Part shown: in pieces, positions 1 to 6,133 of the stretch | Layout of the letters: every line of letters starts with the position of its first letter | Numbering within the stretch: position 1 is the first letter of the stretch | Origin: an uncultured bacterium | GTDB lineage: Bacteria > Acidobacteriota > UBA890 | Assembly: GCA_937922775.1 (NCBI GenBank) | Contig: CALAKE010000461.1 | Coordinates: 1-8,096, forward strand | Direction of reading: 5' to 3' | DNA: 8,096 nucleotides | Program-made: the position numbers and the translations under genes | Notes under the pieces: generated by a model | What the model saw: the letters and a program-made list of their open reading frames with translations, nothing else | What the model was told of the DNA's origin: nothing | Database searches by the model: none

Positions 1-2
1 TC

Positions 3-434
3 ACGGTTGCAGGGCAAGCGGAGGCCATCTCGAAAGACATCGATGCGACCCTGGAGGAATCTGGAGTAGAGGACGTGACGGCCGAGCACAGAGACGGCGA
101 CCGCCTCGTGCCCGGGGAACGGTGCGATTACCTGAGACCCACCGTCGTGCGTTGTGACACTCCTGACGCGGCCGTCGCTGGCAAGGAATACATGTTCCCG
201 TTCGTTAGCGTCGTACGCTGCCCGCAAGCCAAGATGATCGGGTCGATCGGGCCGACGTTGGTGGCGACCGGCATTACCGAGGACGAAGCATTTCGGCAGG
301 AGCTCCTCGACGCCACGAATATCGACCGTCTCAACCTCGGCCCCGTGCCGACGATCCAGCTCAATTGGTTGCAGCCGCACGAGGGCAACATCGTCGAGTT
401 TCTCTTTCGTGCCCGCGCGTTCCAAACCGCATGA
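3..434 (+). CDS. Aldehyde dehydrogenase family protein, C-terminal part (5' end outside window)
   Basis: The reading frame is open from the left edge, so this is the last 143 codons of a longer gene. The GTG at 75 is an internal codon, not the start. The segment with PTVV, then KEYMFPFVSVV about 25 residues on, matches the ALDH C-terminal block usually written 'PTvl...EEiFGPV', where the Glu and Phe hold the NAD(P) nicotinamide ribose. Here E and F are kept but the motif is divergent (KEYMFPF). The following IGPTLVATGITED and NIDRLNLGPVPT stretches, and the QPHEGN...F tail, fit the oligomerisation and closing part of an atypical ALDH subgroup. The family oxidises aldehydes to acids with NAD(P)+ in the cytosol. 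The catalytic Cys and Glu lie outside the window, so activity and substrate cannot be judged. A 145-base gap separates it from the next gene on the same strand. Family assignment is fairly good; substrate is unknown. Confidence 0.75.
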   Translation, partial: TVAGQAEAISKDIDATLEESGVEDVTAEHRDGDRLVPGERCDYLRPTVVRCDTPDAAVAGKEYMFPFVSVVRCPQAKMIGSIGPTLVATGITEDEAFRQELLDATNIDRLNLGPVPTIQLNWLQPHEGNIVEFLFRARAFQTA

Positions 435-579
435 GCGACTAGCCTCGGAATCTCGACGGTTCACGGCGGAGGCGCGCGATGATCTGACGGATCGTCGAGG
501 ACCCCATGCTAGGCCTTGCAACCCGCTCGGCGTATCCCGAACAATGAGGGAGGATCAACCAAGCTCTGGACAAACCACC

Positions 580-1212
580 ATGAGGTTGATGGTGCGATCT
601 CTGAAGCTGGCGCTCGGCGCTCTGATCGTTTTCGGCTGCACCGGTATGGCAGCCGCAGACAGCATCCACTTGAAAACCGGCACCGTGATCCGCACGGACA
701 GGGCGACGATCGAGGGTGACGCGGTCGTTTTCGAACAGTACGGGAGCCGGGTAGCCATTCCCCTTTCGCTGGTCGAGCGCGTGGTGCCCGACGACCACAC
801 CGGTCCAGTCGCCATCACGGGCAGTGAAAGGAGCCGTGGGTCCGACAGCGGCCAAGAGACGGCTGCCGGCGCCGGCTCGAGGGCCGATTCAGGCCCTGCG
901 CAGGCCGGCTCCGCGACTCCTTCCACGGTGAGGCAACCAGTTCCTCCCGAAGAAACCAAGGAGTACTGGCAGAACCGGGTGCGCACTCTGTACCAACAGG
1001 GGGAACAGCTCGAGACGCAGTTGAAGGAGGCGCGGCGTGTGGAGCGCGCATTCTTGTTCGCGCGTCGATCGACAGCCGATTCGCGCCGCCGGATCGAGGC
1101 GATTCAGGCTGCGATCGAGGCCAACGAGCAGGCCAAGAGGGACCTCAAGCGCGAGGCGCGCCGCAAGAATGTTCCTCCGGGGTGGCTCCGGGTGCGAGGC
1201 GTTACCTACTAG
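580..1212 (+). CDS. Exported protein with LKTG/EQYG beta module and C-terminal coiled coil
   Basis: Predicted 210 residues from the ATG at 580. This start places a signal peptide right at the N-terminus: basic MRLMVRSLK, then a hydrophobic core to about residue 19, and an Ala-Ala-Ala/Asp cleavage site near residue 26. A Cys at residue 20 follows V-F-G, a poor lipobox, so a lipoprotein is possible but less likely. Residues 28-72 form a compact beta module (SIHLKTGTVIRTD, then VVFEQYGSRVAIPLSLVERV) of a kind seen in small exported proteins of Acidobacteriota and relatives. Residues about 73-115 are a Gly/Ser/Ala/Pro-rich linker. Residues about 118-198 are charged, heptad-like helix, very probably coiled coil, ending in a VPPGWLR motif. 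No catalytic residues are recognisable and the function is unknown. No strong ribosome site precedes 580. An in-frame ATG at 544 would put 12 polar residues ahead of the signal. The 3' end overlaps the convergent protease gene by 11 bases. Confidence 0.8.
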   Translation: MRLMVRSLKLALGALIVFGCTGMAAADSIHLKTGTVIRTDRATIEGDAVVFEQYGSRVAIPLSLVERVVPDDHTGPVAITGSERSRGSDSGQETAAGAGSRADSGPAQAGSATPSTVRQPVPPEETKEYWQNRVRTLYQQGEQLETQLKEARRVERAFLFARRSTADSRRRIEAIQAAIEANEQAKRDLKREARRKNVPPGWLRVRGVTY

Positions 1213-2590
1213 ATCTCGGCTCGGTTTCGGCCACCGGCGAGGCGGCTACCTCTCGCGCAGCTCTCAGAAGGGCGATCACCTCGACCCCGGGAACACCGAG
1301 ATTGTGGCCGCTGAAATACTCGACGACCGCGGAGTTGACGGCCACAACTTTGCCGTCGAGACCGATGACGGGGCCACCGCTGCCTCCGTGGGTTGTCTCG
1401 GCGTCGTAGACGACCGATACCTCGGTAACCTGACCGATGATCCCCATTGTCGCGAGGGGCTCAATATAGCCGCCGGCGGCCAGCCCACGGGCAACATCCC
1501 AGAAGGTGACGGGGCCGGCGCTCAGAAGACCTTCAGCGAATCGTGGGTCGGCGCGGGCGAGTAACGCCTCCATCCCCGCCGGATAACCGAGAAGGATCAC
1601 CTCATCGCCGGGGTCCAGAGCACCCTGGCTGATCTCGAGGGGAGTGATTTCAAAAGGTAGGCGTGCGACGGCCTGCAGCGTCGGCTCAACCTGAGCCCCA
1701 CCACCCGAGCTCGGTGCTGCTGCGTCGGCGACCCCGGGCTGACTGATCTCACCCGCCGCCGCCTGATCATCGGACTGCTGCTCGCCCTCCGATTCTGTCG
1801 CGTCTTCCCTGAAGGGATGAACGATCTCCCCCACGAGGACATCCTGTACGAGAAAGTCACTCTTCAGCACCGCCAGGTCTGAGTGATCGCTGGAGGCGAC
1901 AACCTGCACCTCGAAAGGCTCGGGGTGACCGGGGATGTACCCGATGAAGCGCCGCATCTCGGGAACAAACCCCTGCATCAGCACGCCCTGGGCACTCTCG
2001 TTGTAGAGCCAGGGAAGTGCGATATGACGGTTGGTTACCAGGTGGCCCTCACGGCTGACCACAAAGGCTGTGCCGGTGAAGAAGATCTGCACGATGGGGC
2101 CGTCGCCCGAGGTTGTGATCGGGGTTTCGCCGTTCGGCATGCGCAAGGGCCGCCCATCGGCGCCCGGATAGTAGCGCAGCGGCAGGTCAGTGTCTGGCTC
2201 ACGGAACCCGTAGGCAGCCTGCACGAATACCACAGCCCGTGCCGCAGAGGAGATGATGCGCTCGGGTGCTCCGGCCCGCTCTTCAAGAGATTCGACCCGC
2301 TCCGCGGTGTCGCTGAGGAGACCTTCCCACTCCGAACGAGCTTCCTCGAAGTCATCTCGAGTAAAGCTGTTACGCTCCGCGCGCTCGAGAAAATCAGCGA
2401 GTCCCTCCACTCGGCGAGTGGCCTCGGCCAGCCTCTGCTGCAAGCGGAAGTTCTGGTACCAGAGGACCCCCGAGGCACCGATAAGGATCAACAGAAGGAT
2501 CAGTAGCCGGGGTCGTATCGGAGGCGGGCCACTCAACCCAAAGCGTTTCAGCGGCCTCTCACTGGGCTGGGAATCGCCCTTGTCGGTCAC
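1202..2590 (-). CDS. Membrane-anchored trypsin-like (S1-fold) serine protease
   Basis: A 462-residue protein from the GTG at 2590, which follows GGAG four bases upstream. Residues 1-28 are a basic, cytoplasmic-type tail and 29-46 one hydrophobic membrane segment. Residues about 47-108 are a charged coiled coil. The chymotrypsin-fold protease domain follows, with the catalytic triad visible: His189 in TNRHI, Asp238 in HSDLAVLK, and Ser404 in THGGSGGPV. Residues about 260-308 are an acidic, Gln/Ala/Gly-rich insert that is probably disordered and lies between the Asp and Ser blocks. The layout resembles DegS/HtrA anchoring, with the active site outside the inner membrane, but no PDZ domain follows the Ser block; the protein ends about 58 residues after it. 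The family cleaves peptide bonds; the target is unknown. It lies 67 bases after the symporter stop on the same strand, so co-transcription is possible but not shown. An upstream in-frame GTG at 2650 also has a weak AGGGA site. The long extension to 2701 would overlap the symporter gene and is unlikely. Confidence 0.88.
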   Translation of the reverse strand: MTDKGDSQPSERPLKRFGLSGPPPIRPRLLILLLILIGASGVLWYQNFRLQQRLAEATRRVEGLADFLERAERNSFTRDDFEEARSEWEGLLSDTAERVESLEERAGAPERIISSAARAVVFVQAAYGFREPDTDLPLRYYPGADGRPLRMPNGETPITTSGDGPIVQIFFTGTAFVVSREGHLVTNRHIALPWLYNESAQGVLMQGFVPEMRRFIGYIPGHPEPFEVQVVASSDHSDLAVLKSDFLVQDVLVGEIVHPFREDATESEGEQQSDDQAAAGEISQPGVADAAAPSSGGGAQVEPTLQAVARLPFEITPLEISQGALDPGDEVILLGYPAGMEALLARADPRFAEGLLSAGPVTFWDVARGLAAGGYIEPLATMGIIGQVTEVSVVYDAETTHGGSGGPVIGLDGKVVAVNSAVVEYFSGHNLGVPGVEVIALLRAAREVAASPVAETEPRSSR

Positions 2591-2657
2591 CCTGCTCCGC
2601 CTTTCAAGAGGCACCGGCTGAGTGCCGGAGGTCTCGGTTCTTTGTATCACCCGGTCC

Positions 2658-4451
2658 CTACGCGGTGAAGCCCACTTTGGGAAGTACCTTGTAGAGCCCA
2701 ACCACCGAAATCAGGAATACGGTGAAGCAAGCGAAGGCCAGACCCGGATTGCCGTAGAGGAGATAGCCGGTACCGAAGAGTGCCGAATAGACCACCAGAC
2801 AACCCAGGAACCAGCCTCCAAATGCGGCGGTGAGGCTCTCGTCAGGCTCACCCTGGCCTGCGCTTTCACTGGCTCGTGAACCTTCGCCTACCACCTTGCG
2901 CCATCCTGGACCCAGCGGTCGGATCTTCGCGAAGAACGATTCCAGTGTGGCGCGGTCAGTCGCTGGCGTGAGCATCGTGAAGGACAGCCAACCCACCGTC
3001 GTGATGGCAACGCCGAGCACGAGCTTCAGCGAAGGATGAAGGGCGGCAAAGCCCAAAGCTTCGTGGATGAACTGGAAGTAAATGGCGACCGAGAACGAGA
3101 TGACCATAGCCGAGATCTCGCTCCAGGCGTTGATGCGCCACCAGTACCAACGCAGCAGGAAGATGAGCCCGGTGCCAGCGCCGATCTGCAGAAGGATCTG
3201 AAAGGCCTGCAGGGCGTTCTCCAACCAGAATGCGACGATCGAGGTGAACACCACGAGCACGACGGTCGAGATGCGCGCCATCCTGACATAGTGGCGCTCG
3301 TCCCGGTCGGAGGCCACGAAGCGGCGGTAGAAGTCATCGACGATGTAGGAGGAGCCCCAATTCAGGTGGGTGCTGATCGTAGACATGTAGGCGGCAGCCA
3401 ACGACGCGACGACCAGGCCGAGGAGCCCGTGAGGCAGAAACACGAGCATGGCCGGATAGGCCAGATCGTGGCGCAGAATGGACGGATCGATGCCCGGGAA
3501 GCTCGCCTGCAGCGACTCCAGGGTCGGGTAGACAGCCACCGAGCAGAGCGCAACGAGCACCCATGGCCAGGGGCGCAGAGCGTAGTGGGCGACGTTGAAC
3601 CACATGGTGGCGCTCATCGCCTCCTTCTCGTTGCGAGCGGCCAGCATGCGCTGGGCGATATATCCACCCCCACCCGGTTCGGCGCCGGGATACCAGGTGC
3701 TCCACCACTGAACGGATATCGGAATGATGAAGACCGCCAGCGCAGTCGACCAGTCACTGAAATCGGGCAACAGACTGAGCTTGCCCTGCAGCGCCGGATT
3801 GCTGACGAGACCACTGAGGCCTCCCACTTCGGGCTGCTGCAGCGAGTAGAACGCCGCTGCGAGGGAACCGATCATGGCGATAACGAAGAGCAGCAGATCG
3901 GTCACGACGACACCCCAGAGCCCCGATGTGGCCGAGTAGAGCGCGGTGATCGACGCACAGATCAGCACGGTCGTGTACTTGTCGAGGCCGAGCAGCACGC
4001 CCGAGATCTTGATGGCGGCCAGCGTCACGGTGGCCATGATCATGACGTTGAAGAAGAACCCCAGATAGAGCGCCCTGAAGCCGCGGAGGAAGGCGGCGGG
4101 CTTTCCTGAGTAGCGCAGCTCGTAGAAGCCGATGTCCGTCAGTGCCCCCGAACGCCTCCACATCCGGGCGTAGAAGAACACCGTGCACATTCCCGTGATC
4201 AGATAGGCCCACCATAGCCAGTTGCTGCTGACCCCGCCGGTGCGCACCATGTCGGTAACCAGATTCGGCGTGTCAGTCGAAAAGGTGGTAGCCACCATCG
4301 ACGTGCCCAGCAACCACCACGGCAACTTGCGGCCAGAGAGAAAGAACTCCTCCCTGCCCTGCCCGGCACGGCGGGCGAAGTAGAGTCCAACCGTCAAGGC
4401 AACGACGCCATACAGCGCCATCACGAGCCAATCGATTGCCGTCAGTTGCAT
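2658..4451 (-). CDS. Sodium:solute symporter (SSS/SLC5 family), probable HexNAc or sugar importer
   Basis: A 597-residue inner-membrane protein with about 13-14 hydrophobic segments across its length. It starts at an ATG with AAGGA six bases upstream. SSS-family marks are clear. FFLSGRKLPWW followed by TTFSTDTP (residues 36-62) is the typical TM1 region. SGLWGVVVTDLLLF (176-189) is the family's TM5-type motif. GYIAQRMLAARNEKEA (263-278) is the conserved loop of the 'QR.laaknekEA' kind. AAYMSTISTHLNWGSSYIVDDFYR (353-376) is the TM8 segment whose Ser/Thr residues form the Na2 sodium site in characterised members. A polar loop at about 505-540 precedes the last two membrane helices. The family couples Na+ influx to solute uptake. 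Substrate cannot be read from sequence, but the position directly after an exported GH109 hydrolase and a HexNAc kinase points to GalNAc or a related sugar. The 114-base gap before it carries a notable pair of inverted repeats. Confidence 0.93.
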   Translation of the reverse strand: MQLTAIDWLVMALYGVVALTVGLYFARRAGQGREEFFLSGRKLPWWLLGTSMVATTFSTDTPNLVTDMVRTGGVSSNWLWWAYLITGMCTVFFYARMWRRSGALTDIGFYELRYSGKPAAFLRGFRALYLGFFFNVMIMATVTLAAIKISGVLLGLDKYTTVLICASITALYSATSGLWGVVVTDLLLFVIAMIGSLAAAFYSLQQPEVGGLSGLVSNPALQGKLSLLPDFSDWSTALAVFIIPISVQWWSTWYPGAEPGGGGYIAQRMLAARNEKEAMSATMWFNVAHYALRPWPWVLVALCSVAVYPTLESLQASFPGIDPSILRHDLAYPAMLVFLPHGLLGLVVASLAAAYMSTISTHLNWGSSYIVDDFYRRFVASDRDERHYVRMARISTVVLVVFTSIVAFWLENALQAFQILLQIGAGTGLIFLLRWYWWRINAWSEISAMVISFSVAIYFQFIHEALGFAALHPSLKLVLGVAITTVGWLSFTMLTPATDRATLESFFAKIRPLGPGWRKVVGEGSRASESAGQGEPDESLTAAFGGWFLGCLVVYSALFGTGYLLYGNPGLAFACFTVFLISVVGLYKVLPKVGFTA

Positions 4452-4457
4452 GCGTTG

Positions 4458-4462
4458 TCCTT
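4458..4462 (-). promoter_or_regulatory. Ribosome binding site of the symporter gene
   Basis: AAGGA on the - strand lies six bases before the ATG at 4451. It supports that start and leaves the inverted-repeat region 4489-4567 entirely in the untranslated leader and at the upstream stop codon. Confidence 0.6.
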
Positions 4463-4488
4463 CATTCGGGCGGATCTTCCATGAAGGG

Positions 4489-4530
4489 GGAGACCCTCAT
4501 CGCCCGCGTCGGCTCGTCGCGAGGGTCTCC
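4489..4530 (-). repeat. Perfect 10-bp inverted repeat nested in the larger one (competing hairpin)
   Basis: Arms GGAGACCCTC at 4489-4498 and GAGGGTCTCC at 4521-4530 pair perfectly across a 22-base loop. On the transcript, the segment at 4530-4521 and the earlier one at 4567-4554 share the sequence GACCCTC. Both can therefore capture the same downstream partner at 4505-4489, which is the geometry of an attenuator or switching leader. The hairpin ends 37 bases before the symporter ATG. Confidence 0.8.
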
Positions 4531-4567
4531 TGCGCCCACAGCAGGACCGAGATGGGCGATGAGGGTC
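4492..4567 (-). repeat. Perfect 14-bp inverted repeat spanning the GH109 stop and symporter leader
   Basis: Arms GACCCTCATCGCCC at 4492-4505 and GGGCGATGAGGGTC at 4554-4567 are exact reverse complements, separated by 48 bases. The right arm includes two bases of the GH109 TGA (4566-4568). In the - strand transcript the arm at 4567-4554 is made first. No U-run follows the left arm, so it does not look like an intrinsic terminator. It shares the segment 4492-4498 with the smaller inverted repeat 4489-4530, so the two hairpins cannot form together. Confidence 0.85.
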
Positions 4568-6038
4568 ATGCGTGGACGATCGGAAACTGCGGCCAGCTCT
4601 TCCAGCGACCGCGGGTGAAGTCGGGGAAATCAACCGGCCGACCGCCGTTGGCAACGGAGATTTCGCTGAGCTCGCCAACCGCGCTGATCGAGGCAGACTC
4701 GTAGACGTTGAAGTCAGTGGGCAAACCCTCGCGCAGGCACTTGATCAGACGATAGTCCTCGATGAAGTCCATGCCGCCGTGACCCGCGCCGCGCGACATC
4801 TCCTCGAGCTCCGTCCACAGAGGATGGTCGAACTCGGAACGGATCTGCTCCAGATCGACATGCTCGCCCGCTTGCGTGTCGTACCCCTCGGCGTCGATCC
4901 AGCGGTGCGGCCGACCCCGGCCTTCGATGTAGACGCGTGGGGGATACCCCTGAAACAGGCCCTTCGTGCCTTGGACCATGTGGATGCGGCTGTAGGGACG
5001 AGGCAGGTTGGTGTCGTGGCTCACGTAGATCGTACGCCCGAGAGCGGTTTTGATCATGCTGGTGTTAACGTCCCCGAGACGGTACATCTCCTGGCGCTTG
5101 ACGTGATCTGGCGGGTAGTTCTCTCGCGCGTATTCCTGTAGGCCCCGAGACGGACTGCTCATCGACACCAGGTACTCCATCCGGTCGCCGCGCTCGATAT
5201 CCATGCACTGCATGATTGGCCCGAGACCATGAGTCGGGTACAGGTTGCCGTTGCGCGCGATCGAGTGAGCTCGGCGCCACAAGCCCTCGCCCTCGTCGGC
5301 GAACTTGATGCCGCGGAGGTCATGGAGGTATCCACATTCCCCATGCAGGACCTCGCCGAGCACCCCCTGACGCACCAAGTTCAAGACCATGAGCTCGTTT
5401 CGATCGTAGTTGCAGTTTTCCATCATCATGCAGTGCTTCTGGTATTTCTCGGCCGCTTCTACGAGCTGCCAGCACCCGTCGATGGTTACGGCGGCCGGCA
5501 CCTCCGTTGCAGCGTGCTTTCCGTTCTCCATGGCCGCCACACAGACAGGCACGTGCCAACGCCATGGAGTAGCCGTGTAGACAAGATCGAGGTCCTCTTC
5601 CTCACACATGCGGATGAAGTCGTACTCACCGTTGGCATAACCGGTGGGAATAGGCTGGTCCGCCTCGGCACACCACTCCTGAATACGCTCGATCTTGTCG
5701 GGAACGATGTCGCAGACGGCACGGATCTCCGCGCCCTCGATTCCGAGTAGATTTCGAACGTGCGCGGAGCCCATGCCTCCGACGCCCACGTAGCCGACTC
5801 GCACGACGTCCATGGGGGGAGCGGCAAAGGGCATCTCCGGGGCCGGCCCGAGATCGCGGTCGTGAGCGGGGCTACGTAGTGCCTGCTCACTGGCGTCCGA
5901 ACGAGACGCCGCTCCAACCATGGCGGCACCGATTCCGGCCAGGCCCAGCTTCACCAGATCCCTGCGATGCACGCCTCTGTTGCTCTCTTCTTCGGCGGGT
6001 GCCCTTCCGGATGCGCTGGTTTCGACCGTCTTGCTCAT
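4566..6038 (-). CDS. GH109-type alpha-N-acetylgalactosaminidase, Tat-exported (Gfo/Idh/MocA fold)
   Basis: A 490-residue protein. The start at 6038 is set by AGGAGG six bases upstream. The N-terminus carries a twin-arginine signal (HRRDLVKLGLAGIGAAM, Arg25-Arg26), predicting export of the folded, cofactor-loaded enzyme. A Rossmann NAD site follows (GYVGVGGMG, 82-90). Blocks matching GH109 as I recall the family: EVPAAVT (179-185), CMMMENCNYDRNEL (203-216), NGNLYPTHGLGP (263-274), VSMSSPSRG (291-299), GHGGMDFIEDYRL (419-431) and SEISVANGGRP then PDFTRGRWK near the end. GH109 enzymes remove GalNAc using tightly bound NAD in a transient oxidation-elimination-addition mechanism. The loop bearing the catalytic His reads GAGHGG (His420), so the first Gly of the usual GGHGG is Ala. 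Length is near the family's 440-490. It lies between a HexNAc kinase gene and a symporter gene. An ordinary Gfo/Idh/MocA oxidoreductase is the alternative but fits the late motifs less well. Confidence 0.9.
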   Translation of the reverse strand: MSKTVETSASGRAPAEEESNRGVHRRDLVKLGLAGIGAAMVGAASRSDASEQALRSPAHDRDLGPAPEMPFAAPPMDVVRVGYVGVGGMGSAHVRNLLGIEGAEIRAVCDIVPDKIERIQEWCAEADQPIPTGYANGEYDFIRMCEEEDLDLVYTATPWRWHVPVCVAAMENGKHAATEVPAAVTIDGCWQLVEAAEKYQKHCMMMENCNYDRNELMVLNLVRQGVLGEVLHGECGYLHDLRGIKFADEGEGLWRRAHSIARNGNLYPTHGLGPIMQCMDIERGDRMEYLVSMSSPSRGLQEYARENYPPDHVKRQEMYRLGDVNTSMIKTALGRTIYVSHDTNLPRPYSRIHMVQGTKGLFQGYPPRVYIEGRGRPHRWIDAEGYDTQAGEHVDLEQIRSEFDHPLWTELEEMSRGAGHGGMDFIEDYRLIKCLREGLPTDFNVYESASISAVGELSEISVANGGRPVDFPDFTRGRWKSWPQFPIVHA

Positions 6039-6044
6039 CGCCTG

Positions 6045-6050
6045 CCTCCT
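6045..6050 (-). promoter_or_regulatory. Strong ribosome binding site of the GH109 gene
   Basis: AGGAGG on the - strand, six bases before the ATG at 6038. This consensus site decides against the longer in-frame start at 6098, which would add 20 Arg-rich residues ahead of the Tat signal. Confidence 0.85.
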
Positions 6051-6133
6051 GTTGGGTCGGCTCCTTCGCAGATCACGCCAGCGCGGGCGGTGCCGCAACG
6101 ATCATGTGCTACTGGCGTCCCTGCCCGTTTTGG

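Noticed and set aside
452..499. 7-bp inverted repeat (CTCGACG/CGTCGAG) after the ALDH gene as a terminator
   Set aside because: The loop is 34 bases and no T-run is present, so support is too weak.
409..579. N-terminal extension of the exported protein back to 409, overlapping the ALDH gene
   Set aside because: It would bury the signal peptide behind 57 polar residues and overlap the upstream gene, with no benefit in conservation that I can see.
1883..2506. Open frame on the + strand (207 codons) opposite the protease gene
   Set aside because: It lies opposite the catalytic domain and membrane segment of a well-supported protease, and the translation shows no domain or signal.
2591..2701. 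N-terminal extension of the protease into the symporter gene
   Set aside because: It would overlap the symporter 3' end by 44 bases with no family need for the extra residues. GTG 2590 has a usable ribosome site; GTG 2650 remains a minor alternative.
3036..4109. Long open frame on the + strand (357 codons) opposite the symporter gene
   Set aside because: It is entirely antisense to a clear SSS gene, and its Arg/His/Asp/Gly-rich composition has no family motif. This is the expected antisense shadow in high-GC DNA.
4462..4482. Six-codon mini-ORF (MEDPPE) just upstream of the symporter ATG
   Set aside because: It has a poor ribosome site and no run of regulatory codons. A leader peptide role would be guesswork, so it is noted only because it lies next to the competing hairpins.
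4489..4567. Intrinsic terminator between the GH109 and symporter genes
   Set aside because: The stems are strong, but no U-run follows on the - strand transcript and loops are long (22 and 48 bases). It is kept as an inverted-repeat pair, not called a terminator.
6039..6098. Longer start of the GH109 gene at 6098
   Set aside because: A consensus AGGAGG at 6045-6050 lies inside the extension and fits the ATG at 6038. The added residues are Arg-rich and spoil the Tat signal layout.
6075..6118. 7-bp inverted repeat (ACGCCAG/CTGGCGT) between the kinase and GH109 genes
   Set aside because: The arms are short, the loop is 30 bases and no T-run follows. This is not above chance in GC-rich DNA.
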